From NCBI GenBank assembly GCA_036499395.1, contig DASYDW010000116.1, forward strand, positions 62,001-126,000: DNA of 64,000 nucleotides. The letters run 5' to 3'. Positions 46,827 to 54,530 of this stretch are shown here, one piece after another. Position numbers and translations under genes: made by a program. This DNA comes from Pirellulales bacterium. GTDB taxonomy: Bacteria > Planctomycetota > Planctomycetia > Pirellulales > JACPPG01. The notes beneath the pieces were generated by a model. That model ran no database searches. It saw only the letters and a list, made by a program, of their open reading frames with translations, and was not told the DNA's origin. Position 1 is the first letter of the stretch, and each line of letters starts with the position of its first letter.

Positions 46827-47027
46827 ATGGCCGACTGGTTTTACTTCGTCTGTTGCTGCGGTGCGAAGTGGTTCCTGCAAACCAAGCGGAGCCGGTGTCC
46901 TCGCTGCAATGCACGGGCCTCCTCAAACAGCAAATACACTCCACCCCGGAACTGCGATTCCGCGCCGAAGACGTCATTGTTACCGATCAGAAATGCGCAG
47001 CAGCAAAAGCCCCTCTTCGATTCCTGA
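46827..47027 (+). CDS. Small zinc-ribbon protein
   Basis: The ORF has 66 codons, starts 13 bases after the methyltransferase stop and has AGGA seven bases before the ATG. It encodes MADWFYFVCCCGAKWF and SRCPRCNAR, a CxCG...CPRC pattern that should fold as a short zinc ribbon, then a polar tail. Close spacing suggests co-transcription with the methyltransferase gene. No family name can be given. Confidence 0.6.
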   Translation: MADWFYFVCCCGAKWFLQTKRSRCPRCNARASSNSKYTPPRNCDSAPKTSLLPIRNAQQQKPLFDS

Positions 47028-47345
47028 ATACCAAGTGTCCATTCACTGATTTCCCCTCTTCCGTCCGAGAGAAAAATAAAAGGACAAACGCGAAGAGCGG
47101 CCAGCCGGATGGCCCTCGCTGGTGTCACTGCTCATCCGTTCGCAATGATTGCGAGCCAGAGCGTTCGAATAAGAAAGGTCTGCTTTATGGATTCAGGAGC
47201 CAGCACATTCAGGCTCCGCAGCGAGGCAGTGCCTCGCAACTTGGTTCTTCCACCGTTTCGTTTCTTCTCGACGGACAGCCGTCGCGAAGGGGCAGATGCA
47301 AAAGCAACTGCCCTGTTTTGCAAACAACGAGACATGGAGAGACAT
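47028..47345 (+). promoter_or_regulatory. Structured leader A upstream of small gene 1
   Basis: This non-coding-like stretch holds several perfect hairpins: 47141-47153 (CGCAA/TTGCG), 47221-47237 (GCGAGGC/GCCTCGC) and 47269-47284 (CGACGG/CCGTCG). It also contains a 24-base block (47087-47110) that is repeated exactly in leader B at 47717-47740, inside a looser 55-base similarity that starts with a GTCC...GGAC pair. A long ORF spans it but lacks conserved residues. Its position before a small gene with its own terminator suggests a regulatory RNA leader; this is inference. Confidence 0.5.
47087..47110 (+). repeat. 24-base exact repeat, copy 1
   Basis: These 24 bases (core GAAGAGCGGCCAGCCGGAT) recur exactly at 47717-47740. 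Both copies lie at the same relative place, about 240-285 bases before homologous small genes. Weaker similarity extends about 30 bases upstream. Confidence 0.85.
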
Positions 47346-47576
47346 ATGTTCTGGAGAAAAAACCTTGCAATTGAAGCGCCGCCTGCCGAGTTCTGGGAGG
47401 CTGCCAAGTGGATCAACGATTGCTTCTACACTCAGATGAAGCTGTCGTATCGCGAGACAGAACAAGAGACACGACATTTGCACGTGTTCAACGCCTTTTT
47501 GATCTACGATCGCTACATACTGTTGGCGATTCGAGCCGGTCTTATTCAGCCGGATGATCAAGAGGATGTTAGCTAG
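47346..47576 (+). CDS. Small helical protein, paralogue 1
   Basis: The protein has 76 residues from ATG 47346, which has GGAGAG six bases upstream (ATG 47334 is the alternative). Its core APPAEFWEAAKWINDCFYTQ and HVFNAFLIYDRYILLA matches the second small protein at P..FWEA...I...F, E..Q..HVF.AF and D.Y..A. The composition suggests a small all-helical cytoplasmic protein. I do not recognise a family. It has its own terminator, so it is an independent cassette-like unit. Confidence 0.65.
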   Translation: MFWRKNLAIEAPPAEFWEAAKWINDCFYTQMKLSYRETEQETRHLHVFNAFLIYDRYILLAIRAGLIQPDDQEDVS

Positions 47577-47587
47577 CTACATTTCGT

Positions 47588-47623
47588 GTGCGGAGAGGAC
47601 TGACACTCTCCGCACTTTTTTTT
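47588..47623 (+). terminator. Rho-independent terminator of small gene 1
   Basis: A perfect 10-base-pair stem (47588-47597 with 47606-47615, 8-base loop) is followed directly by eight T residues, 11 bases after the stop of the small gene. Confidence 0.95.
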
Positions 47624-48001
47624 CCAAGCAATTATCGAGAACCACCGTGGAGCGGCAACCGTCGCGTCACTTCATCGCTTTCTTTTCTCTTCGTCTGGGA
47701 AACAAAACTAAAGACGAACGCGAAGAGCGGCCAGCCGGATTGCTCCCCGCTCACACACTTCCGCCTTCAGCCACCTTGGATGGTGGCCCGGCACTTCAAC
47801 ATGAAAGGGTTTGATTATGGATGAAGCGAATGACGCCAGACGGGCGATGTTCGCAAGAGGCTTCGCCTCAGAAAAAAACCTCTCCTGCCTTGTTTCTCCC
47901 CGACGGAAGACCATCGCGTCACGATGGAAGTCCGTCGCGGGGGGACATCTGCAAGTTGCCCCTCGTTATTTTTTAACGAATCGACAAACCAGGAGAGGGC
48001 A
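47624..48001 (+). promoter_or_regulatory. Structured leader B upstream of small gene 2
   Basis: This region repeats the plan of leader A: the 24-base block at 47717-47740, then hairpins at 47771-47786 (CCACC/GGTGG), 47857-47869 (GAGGC/GCCTC), a nested pair with outer arms 47899-47908 and 47932-47943 (two-base bulge) around an inner stem 47912-47928 (CCATCG/CGATGG), and 47963-47979 (TCGTTA/TAACGA) just before the ribosome site. Primary sequence between the hairpins is largely different from leader A while hairpins recur, which suggests conservation of RNA shape. Confidence 0.5.
47717..47740 (+). repeat. 24-base exact repeat, copy 2
   Basis: Exact copy of 47087-47110, in the equivalent position of leader B. 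Confidence 0.85.
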
Positions 48002-48226
48002 ATGGAAACTGCAATTCAGACTAATGCGTATATCCTTCCGGATCATTTTTGGGAAGCCTTACTTGAGATACACGGCCAGCTTTTTTTCCCGCTGTGCTGC
48101 GAGTATCTGGGCTTGCCACCAGAAAAACAGGACAGCCACGTCTTTAGGGCATTCCAGGTTTTGGATTGCTATTTAGATGCGACAGTCATTGGACACGCTG
48201 GCGTTGTTCCAGTTCGGACGCAATAG
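48002..48226 (+). CDS. Small helical protein, paralogue 2
   Basis: The protein has 74 residues from ATG 48002, which follows a good ribosome site (AGGAGAGG). The core ILPDHFWEALLEIHGQLFF and HVFRAFQVLDCYLDAT aligns with paralogue 1, and both have a Glu-x-x-Gln pair before the HVF motif. The two proteins have diverged strongly outside these positions. A terminator follows at once. No function can be assigned. Confidence 0.65.
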   Translation: METAIQTNAYILPDHFWEALLEIHGQLFFPLCCEYLGLPPEKQDSHVFRAFQVLDCYLDATVIGHAGVVPVRTQ

Positions 48227-48232
48227 TCGCCT

Positions 48233-48274
48233 GGGGGCGTGACACGACATCATGTCGTTTCCCGCTCCCTTTTT
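48233..48274 (+). terminator. Rho-independent terminator of small gene 2
   Basis: An outer stem (48233-48239 with 48263-48269, including one G-U pair) encloses a perfect inner hairpin ACGACA/TGTCGT (48244-48258), followed by five T residues. It starts 6 bases after the stop of paralogue 2. Confidence 0.75.
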
Positions 48275-48400
48275 ATTTTGCATCCGCGTGCGATTAGAGC
48301 CCTTCACGCCTTGTTTTTCCTTCACCTCGCTACATCGCTTTCGTCTCTTCAGCGTATTCGTAGTGAGAAACAAGTTGCTGACCGGCTAACGACTCGTTCT

Positions 48401-49381
48401 TCACTGAGAGATTGAAGAGATCACTCCGTCCGCGATTTTGCTTCCAAGAATTCGATTGCCAGCATCAGTCAGGTGGCAAATGTCGACAAAATAACGACCG
48501 TCGTGAGGAATCGCAGAGCTGACATCGACGAGTGGCAAAGCGCGCGCAGTCGCAACTGCTGCGAGAGTCGCGTTGTGTGCTGTTACTCCAAGCAGCGTTG
48601 AGTCGACTTTCCCCCAAAAGTGTTCCATGATCGGTTCTTCGTCGTGAACGTGTGTCGAGAGGTTGGCGTCTTCGGTTGGCAGAGCTACAGCGAATGTTGA
48701 AAGCACAACCTTGATCTGCTTCGTCGCGGCTGTCGCAATCATCTGTTCAAGGTTCGTCCTAACGATGCCAGGACTTCGCAAGTCATTGACCCCAAACCCT
48801 GGCCTAGACCAAAGATGCTTCTCAAGCAAATAGTGCTTGAAAAGTGCCCACGTCAAGAGTTGTCGTCCGCTTTTCCAGTCAAAGAATCCGATCGAAGGGC
48901 TATCCGTGAGCCACGGAAACGAGTTGTAGATGTTATCATTAATTCCCATGTACAGACCGATCGCATCAGGATGGTACTGAAGCAGATGCTTTTCGAAGTT
49001 GATTCGATTTACAAACGATGTGTATCGCGGACGACCGCATGAAAACACGACCACTGGTCGCTCTGGCAATACTTGCTTTAATCGCTCACGCACGCTGTTC
49101 ACGTATTGAACCGAGAACGATGTTGATTCGCCAAGAAGTAGCACGCGCAGTTCGTCTGTGCGTTTCGGCTGCTTTACGTCGTCCCCTATGCAACCGATAT
49201 CGTTCATAACGATATCGCCGACCTGCGCGTGTGGAGCATAGGAATAGACGATGTCATCCGCAAAGATCATGCCCGTTGGAGTTTGGCGGTAGACGAGTAT
49301 CCTGGCAAGAATCTCCGCCGCAATAAAGCAGGACATAATGCTCGCGGCACATAGCATTAAATTCCGAGACAGCACGCTCAT
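48401..49381 (-). CDS. SGNH/GDSL-type hydrolase, membrane-anchored
   Basis: The protein has about 326 residues from ATG 49381; an in-frame TTG at 49420 could add 13 residues. A signal-anchor (LMLCAASIMSCFIAAEILAR) is followed by SGNH blocks: block I LLLGESTSFS (GES in place of GDS), a glycine in SCGRPRYTS, block III MGINDN and block V DICHLTDAGN with the catalytic Asp-His. It probably removes an acyl or acetyl group from a surface polymer. It lies downstream of the VCBS gene on the same strand with a gap of about 120 bases. Confidence 0.85.
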   Translation of the reverse strand: MSVLSRNLMLCAASIMSCFIAAEILARILVYRQTPTGMIFADDIVYSYAPHAQVGDIVMNDIGCIGDDVKQPKRTDELRVLLLGESTSFSVQYVNSVRERLKQVLPERPVVVFSCGRPRYTSFVNRINFEKHLLQYHPDAIGLYMGINDNIYNSFPWLTDSPSIGFFDWKSGRQLLTWALFKHYLLEKHLWSRPGFGVNDLRSPGIVRTNLEQMIATAATKQIKVVLSTFAVALPTEDANLSTHVHDEEPIMEHFWGKVDSTLLGVTAHNATLAAVATARALPLVDVSSAIPHDGRYFVDICHLTDAGNRILGSKIADGVISSISQ

Positions 49382-49502
49382 CACCACATTCTTTTGTCGT
49401 GGATCGAAATCCACAAGCAATCAGCGCGCATGGCTCGTCCAGTTACGATTTCAACTGGATGGCATAATGCGCGCTGACGTCAGTTCTCAGTCTAAAAGCA
49501 CA

Positions 49503-51458
49503 CTACCTATTCGTTGGGACCACATCTCCTGCGAGTCCGCCCCACTGAATTGTCTTGGTGTAGCCAAAACGATTGTTGATATACCAGTTGCCATCGGTCG
49601 GTCGCCAAACAACGTAGTCGAGTTGCCCGTCGCCGTCGAAATCACCCGATACAGGCACGTCGCCCGTCAGCCCCCATTGGAGCGACTGACTTGTGGCTTG
49701 CTTCAGCGAGTAGCTATACCAGTAGCCGCTGCCTGGTCTCCACACTGTTAGGCTCGAACGGCCATCCGCAAAATAATCTCCTGACATCGGAATATCACCC
49801 GACAAACCGAACGAGGCATTTACGGTCGCGCCGTTAGAAGAGTTTTTTATGGACCAGCTACCTGAATTGAAGACGGCGAGATCGATCAGGCCGTCGCCGT
49901 CGTAGTCCGCAGGGACTGGAATATCTCCTGCTCCGCCAAACGTTGGATTGGCCACCGCTCCTGTGTCGTAAACAATCCACCATGCTCCGGCGCGAAAAAC
50001 AGCTATGTCGTCCTTTCCGTCATTGTTGTAATCAGCGATCGCAATCTTGTCGGTCGTGAGTCCCCAGGTTGGCTGATATCGCGAGCCACCGTGCGAATAG
50101 TTGATGTGCCAATCGAGATAGCCGCCCGCAACCGGCACGACGTAACCATAATCTGTTTTGGAGTCTCCATCAAAGTCTCCTTTAATTGGAATCGCGCTAG
50201 CCGCTCCGGTTCCTACGGGACCCACTCCGCCTAGGGTGCTTTCGCGGACATAAAATGCATTAGAGCTGGGTCGATAAATTACGGGATCGTCGATGCCATC
50301 CAAATCGTAGTCGAAGTAGGTCACACCTCTCGGACAAGTTCCGGACACGAGTAGATCCTCTCCAGAATGCGCAAGCTCCCACAGTTCCACATTGGACTGG
50401 TTCGGAGTGCGAACGAGATCCAGAGGAACGTTGCACTCGTTCGCGAATTGATTGGAAAGACGATTTGGAATCGTCACGCCCCACGGACTCGCGAGTAATG
50501 CAGGGCCTTGACTCCAAGTTCCCGCAACCGCAGCAACACCGAGATACTGTGAGAATGTTTTGTTGAAGAAGAAGACATCCGTCCGGGAAAAGCCAGTGTC
50601 GCCATCATTGCTCAGAGACCACATTCCAAGTGAGCCGACGTATTTGAGGTCGGCATTTACCATGTCGCCGCCAATAAGACGAAGGACAGAATAAGTCGTA
50701 TGGAGGATACTGCTATAAGGATAAAAGCCGACAACGCCGCCGTCGTTACGTACCTCCTGTGTCACGCTGCTGTTTGCAGGAAACAATGGGTCCGTCGATC
50801 GCATTACGTAGATGTGATAGAGCCCGTCGGCACCGGACTTATCGTAGTAGGACATATAGTACCAGCCGTCAAGGAAGCTGACGCTCGCATACCCCGCTCC
50901 GTATCCACTTCCTGATGCGTGAGGGGATACTATCGGATTGCCGCCGTTTAGGCGACTGAAGGTAATTCCATCACTACTACTCGCCACACCGATTTGGTTT
51001 TCAGTGCTGGTGAATGTCGGAATGCCCTCGTAGTACATATAGTACGTCCCGTTGACTCGCACTACTGACGGATCACACAGTTCGCCGGAGTCAAAGTGAC
51101 TGCCTGTCGCAGGTGTTAAGACTGTGGCAAAATTAGTCCATCCTGAGTCGAGAGAGGCGGAGTCAGCGGTTACTAGATTGTCGACATACGGCGGATTGTT
51201 TACGGTCGAAGCCTTCTGTCCGCACCACCACATTCGGAAACGGCCATTGGTGTCCCGCATAAGTGTAGGCGAATAATCATATCCAGAGTGCGGGTAGATT
51301 GAGGAATTGCCACCGCGATAATTTATAAACGTGTCGAAACCTGGAGAGGCAAAGGCGTTTGGTGTCGAAGACCAAAAGAGAAGTGTCAAGTACAACGTCA
51401 CAACTAGAAACGACAGAACGGGGCGCTGACCGGTCCATGCTAAGCGTGTGCGAGTCAT
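49503..51458 (-). CDS. Secreted protein with GH43/GH32-like propeller and C-terminal FG-GAP/VCBS repeats
   Basis: The 651-residue protein has a signal peptide and a strong ribosome site (GGAGG) before ATG 51458. Residues about 40-360 look like a five-bladed glycosidase-type propeller (SPTLMRDTNGRFRMWWCG, CDPSVVRVNGTYYMYYEG, GYASVSFLDGWYYMSYYD). Residues about 390-650 contain about six VCBS/FG-GAP units with calcium-binding loops, such as GDFDGDSKTDYGYV, ADYNNDGKDDIAVF and GDFDGDGQLDYVVW. It is likely a secreted glycan-binding or -cleaving protein. The catalytic acids are not certain. Confidence 0.85.
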   Translation of the reverse strand: MTRTRLAWTGQRPVLSFLVVTLYLTLLFWSSTPNAFASPGFDTFINYRGGNSSIYPHSGYDYSPTLMRDTNGRFRMWWCGQKASTVNNPPYVDNLVTADSASLDSGWTNFATVLTPATGSHFDSGELCDPSVVRVNGTYYMYYEGIPTFTSTENQIGVASSSDGITFSRLNGGNPIVSPHASGSGYGAGYASVSFLDGWYYMSYYDKSGADGLYHIYVMRSTDPLFPANSSVTQEVRNDGGVVGFYPYSSILHTTYSVLRLIGGDMVNADLKYVGSLGMWSLSNDGDTGFSRTDVFFFNKTFSQYLGVAAVAGTWSQGPALLASPWGVTIPNRLSNQFANECNVPLDLVRTPNQSNVELWELAHSGEDLLVSGTCPRGVTYFDYDLDGIDDPVIYRPSSNAFYVRESTLGGVGPVGTGAASAIPIKGDFDGDSKTDYGYVVPVAGGYLDWHINYSHGGSRYQPTWGLTTDKIAIADYNNDGKDDIAVFRAGAWWIVYDTGAVANPTFGGAGDIPVPADYDGDGLIDLAVFNSGSWSIKNSSNGATVNASFGLSGDIPMSGDYFADGRSSLTVWRPGSGYWYSYSLKQATSQSLQWGLTGDVPVSGDFDGDGQLDYVVWRPTDGNWYINNRFGYTKTIQWGGLAGDVVPTNR

Positions 51459-51508
51459 GATGAGTCCTCCGTGTGTTGGTTAGTAGCATCCTCCAAAAAG
51501 AAGTGGCT

Positions 51509-51690
51509 TCAGTGATCGCGTGCCACCGGGCACCTACCATAGCACTCCGCGATTGCCTGCTGGAAAGAAATCTTCAGCGCATCTGGAAAAGCACGCGATG
51601 TCGAGGTTCCCCACCGGTCACGTGCTGGTATATCCTGAAAATCGACCAAAGCGTGCGCCTCGTAAAGTGCGCCGACTCTAGGCCATGATT
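51509..51690 (-). pseudogene. Decayed second copy of the parA-partner gene (3' end only)
   Basis: Minus-strand translation from 51667 to the stop at 51509 gives LYEAHALVDFQDIPARDRWG followed by TSTSRAFPDALKISFQQAIA and a short tail. This aligns without gaps to the C-terminal 50 residues of the protein encoded at 51898-52464 (LYEARDLIDLQDIPSRGRWG, then TPTARAFPVALKNAFQHAIA), about two-thirds identical. A two-base insertion near 51668-51674 breaks the frame; beyond it only a few codons of similarity remain. It is the remnant of a duplicated or displaced partner gene. Confidence 0.8.
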
Positions 51691-51897
51691 CGTGATTCAG
51701 AATCAGTAGCGATCACCGCATCACCGATGCTGGCAAGCGTCAAGCGTGACTGACCTTCGAGGTCGAAATGATTCATGATCCGGTCATTATAGTCGGTGGC
51801 CCCATCATCGAAAGAGTCCCGATTGGACGGGCCGGGGATCGAGTGATGGCTTGCGTGAGCGGGGCGCGACCATCAAGAACATGGCCCTGTGCACTGC
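51691..51897. other. Intergenic, nothing recognised
   Basis: About 200 bases between the pseudogene fragment and the live partner gene, with no conserved reading frame or repeat seen. Confidence 0.4.
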
Positions 51898-52464
51898 TTA
51901 CCTCTCTGTCACGACTGGTCGCTTGCGATACCACTCCGCGATCGCGTGCTGGAAAGCGTTCTTGAGTGCTACCGGAAATGCCCGCGCGGTCGGAGTTCCC
52001 CAGCGGCCTCGCGAAGGAATGTCCTGCAGATCGATCAGATCTCGCGCTTCGTAGAGCGCCGACACCAATCCGTGAAAAAGCTCGGACGCTTTTGCGTCAC
52101 GCTGACCACTGTAGCGTTGAACGTGTGCGATTAGTTCATCTACCATCCGAAGCGTATCCGGATTCATGTTGAGCTGCTTTCTTTGACTCGGACGAGGCAA
52201 GCGACCTTGGGCCAACGGTGCTTGCGGTTCAGAATAGACCGGGCTCTGTTCATACGATGGCGCGAAGGGCGGTGAGTCTACGGGGCGCGGCATCTGAAGA
52301 ATGTTCTCGGCTCTCGGCTGAACTGGTTCCGGCTGTTTTTGAATCGGCGGTGCGAGTTCACGATCACTGTCAAGGTAGTCGCCAAGATCGACAGGTCCGT
52401 CGATCACCGACGCCGGAATGTCCATCTTCCAATTTGCCGGAAGTCCCCTACTACCTTTGGCCAC
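51898..52464 (-). CDS. ParA partner protein (ParB-position, unrecognised family)
   Basis: The 188-residue protein starts with GTG at 52464, six bases after GGAGG, and overlaps the end of parA by 14 bases. The N-terminal half is polar and proline-rich with low conservation. The C-terminal half is helical, including MNPDTLRMVDELIAHVQRYS and ALYEARDLIDLQDIPSRGRW. It has no ParB-type nuclease motif (GERRxRA), so it is more like the small centromere-binding partners of ParA plasmids. Overlap with parA implies translational coupling and a role in partition; that role is inferred from context. Confidence 0.75.
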   Translation of the reverse strand: MAKGSRGLPANWKMDIPASVIDGPVDLGDYLDSDRELAPPIQKQPEPVQPRAENILQMPRPVDSPPFAPSYEQSPVYSEPQAPLAQGRLPRPSQRKQLNMNPDTLRMVDELIAHVQRYSGQRDAKASELFHGLVSALYEARDLIDLQDIPSRGRWGTPTARAFPVALKNAFQHAIAEWYRKRPVVTER

Positions 52465-53365
52465 GGTTCGCCTCCTTTAGCTTCGCGTGATTTGTGCGAA
52501 TGTTCTCGGCGGCAGTAAGTCGCCGGAGCACTTCGCGAGCGAGCGCCAAGAACTGCGTGGCTGCTTGCTGCTGATCCGCGTGCTCGAAAATGGTCAACCC
52601 ATTTACGGTCGCCTCACGATGACGCACACTCCGAGCGATTGGCGTTTCAAACACCCCCTTGCCGAAATCCTTGATGAGCAAGTTGCGAATATCGGAATCG
52701 AGTTTCGCGCGTGCGTCGCTGTTACCGAGCAAGACACCGAGCAGATAGAGTTCCGGGTTGTAGCGTTCCTGAACTTTCTGCACATTTCTGAGCAGTGCTT
52801 CCAAGCCGCGAAGATCGAATCCGGAAGGAAATACCGGAATGATGTACCAGTCGGCAGCGATCAGGGCTGTGGTCATTAGAAAGCCAAGCTCCGGTGGAGT
52901 ATCAATCAGGATGATATCTCTCGCGCCGCGTATTGAGTCGATCGACAGTGCAAGCCGCTTGCGGTGCTCACTCTTCATGTCGTCGCCTTCCAGATCCGAG
53001 TGCTCTCCATTTGCAAGTGCAGTCTGCATCTGCGATTCGAGTCGGCGCTCGATGGTGTTGATTCCCCGATTTCCCGGAATGACTTTGAGCAATCCGTTAA
53101 AGCGATCGCCGAAATCAAGTTCGATGTCTCGCGCGGGTCGCTTCGTCATGTAGGCGTCGGCCACTGAGAAGCGGCCATCACGGATCAGTTGATCGCGGTC
53201 TATGCCGAATGAATCAGTCGCGTTGCACTGGGGGTCGTTGTCGATCAGCGTGACTGAATAGCCTTCGTGGGCAAACGCAGCGGCGAGGCTGATAGCGGTT
53301 GTGGTCTTGCCGCAGCCGCCTTTTTGATTTGCCAATGCGATTACTTGCGTTTCAATGAATTTCAT
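52451..53365 (-). CDS. parA: ParA/Soj-type partition ATPase
   Basis: The 304-residue protein has the deviant Walker A of the ParA/MinD group at the N-terminus (ALANQKGGCGKTTTAISLA), the A' motif LIDNDPQCNATDSFG, Walker B IILIDTPPELGFL and PVFPSGFDLRGLEALL. It has no N-terminal HTH, so it is a type Ib-like or Soj-like ATPase. It uses ATP-dependent nucleoid binding to segregate a DNA element, here with the overlapping partner gene. Together with iteron-like repeats and a Rep-like gene it marks a plasmid-like maintenance module within the putative integrated element. Confidence 0.93.
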   Translation of the reverse strand: MKFIETQVIALANQKGGCGKTTTAISLAAAFAHEGYSVTLIDNDPQCNATDSFGIDRDQLIRDGRFSVADAYMTKRPARDIELDFGDRFNGLLKVIPGNRGINTIERRLESQMQTALANGEHSDLEGDDMKSEHRKRLALSIDSIRGARDIILIDTPPELGFLMTTALIAADWYIIPVFPSGFDLRGLEALLRNVQKVQERYNPELYLLGVLLGNSDARAKLDSDIRNLLIKDFGKGVFETPIARSVRHREATVNGLTIFEHADQQQAATQFLALAREVLRRLTAAENIRTNHAKLKEANRGQR

Positions 53366-53681
53366 CTAGCTTCTTTGGGTCTCCTCAATCTTGGGTGCAG
53401 TAGTTAAGTCAGAAGAGGCATACCACTATGCCCCCACACTCAGCACCAGTTTTTTGTGAGCAGCGGAATCGATTGCCTGATCGTTTCGCGAGCGCTCTCG
53501 AAAAGCGATAGCAAAAACAGTAACTGGCCTCGGCTCGGCTTGATACACACGAGGATTCTTGGGTATGCAAATCGAGAATTGCGTACTTGCTGACCAAAAA
53601 CTGGCGACCGACCCCGCACCCAGACATGACACCCGAAAAAAAGTTGGTTCGCATTTCGGTGCTCGGTCGGAACGCAATGCA

Positions 53682-53699
53682 GTGTGCCGGTATCAAGGC
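53682..53699 (+). repeat. Iteron-like repeat, copy 1 (two mismatches)
   Basis: GTGTGCCGGTATCAAGGC, followed by ATGCCCCCACTCAG; matches the exact copies at 16 of 18 positions. Confidence 0.7.
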
Positions 53700-53993
53700 A
53701 TGCCCCCACTCAGCTCGGTGTGGAGTAGCGAGGTATGCCGTCACACTGCGTGGGGAGTGACTCCATGCCTCCATACTCCCAGGCGCCAAGCATCGAGATT
53801 GCACCCCAGCGCCCGCAAATGAGCCGTGAGGCGAGAGACTGCCGTGCGTAAAACGAGCAGATTCGTCTTCAGTGCGACAAACGATCCAATCCTCGGACTC
53901 GGCATTGATTTCGTTTCTCTTCGTGGCACCCAGAGGCGATACGAAAAGCCTATTTAGCAGAGCGGGATTTTGTAGCATCGTCGCAATCTTCGA

Positions 53994-54011
53994 GTGTGCC
54001 GGTATAGAGGC
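53994..54011 (+). repeat. Iteron-like repeat, copy 2
   Basis: GTGTGCCGGTATAGAGGC, followed by GTGCCCCCATG; identical to copy 3 in inverse orientation. Confidence 0.75.
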
Positions 54012-54287
54012 GTGCCCCCATGCTGCGAGAGTGCCAGCATGCCACTAGACCTCCACTCAGCAAGACGCGTATTTCGCTTGGAGCCAGGAGACCGGAACTA
54101 CCGCCGGACGACGCCGTGTTCACGCGGCACTTTTGTACCTTGCGAAAGTAAAGCCGCGGCTCAAATAGTATTCGCGTGAAGTAGTGTCGCGTCCGCCAGT
54201 CGGTCGCGGCACGTTCACAAACGAAGAGAACAATAGGAATAAAAACACGGGCGCCGTTGCGCCGGATGAAGACCATAGGCCAGAAAT

Positions 54288-54316
54288 AAAAAAAGCGACC
54301 GGCAAGTCGCTTTTTT
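54288..54316. terminator. Bidirectional terminator-like hairpin inside the origin-like region
   Basis: A 5-base-pair GC-rich stem GCGAC/GTCGC (54295-54299, 54306-54310) is flanked by seven A on the left and six T on the right, so it could end transcription in either direction. No protein gene is adjacent, which hints at a small RNA transcript ending here. Confidence 0.65.
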
Positions 54317-54465
54317 CGGATCACAGAATTCCAGGAACCGTAGTAGATCGAGGAATCGCAGAAGTTCTGCGCTAATCACGCCACGATCTTGCCACCGACA
54401 TTCCTCGAACGTCAAGTAACAATCTGTGACTCCACGACGTTATCTGTGTGCCTTCATACATGTGT

Positions 54466-54483
54466 GCCTCTATACCGGCACAC
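54466..54483 (-). repeat. Iteron-like repeat, copy 3 (inverted)
   Basis: Exact inverse copy of 53994-54011, only about 50 bases before the start of the Rep-like gene, where binding of the product could shut off its own promoter. Another GTGTGCC lies just before it at 54446-54452. Confidence 0.75.
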
Positions 54484-54530
54484 TTGGGTCTCGTTCTGCG
54501 TTCGCGTCTTAATCTGAAGCGAGAGTAAAA

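Larger units (their letters stand above)
53366..54530. other. Origin-like non-coding region between parA and rep-like gene, with iteron-like repeats
   Basis: This 1165-base stretch lies between divergent parA and the Rep-like gene. It carries an 18-base element GTGTGCCGGTATAGAGGC twice exactly (53994-54011 plus, 54466-54483 minus) and once with two changes (53682-53699 plus), each followed or accompanied by rTGCCCCCAy-like blocks (also at 53429). The layout fits an iteron origin or an autoregulatory/partition site. A 189-codon minus-strand ORF crosses it but lacks conserved features and would cover a repeat. Confidence 0.55.

Noticed and set aside
47028-48274. CRISPR array
   Set aside because: The repeated blocks are only two exact copies, 630 bases apart with genes between; there are no regular spacers or cas genes.
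53409-53978. 189-codon minus-strand ORF in the origin-like region
   Set aside because: It covers an iteron-like repeat, has no recognisable domain and no clear ribosome site.
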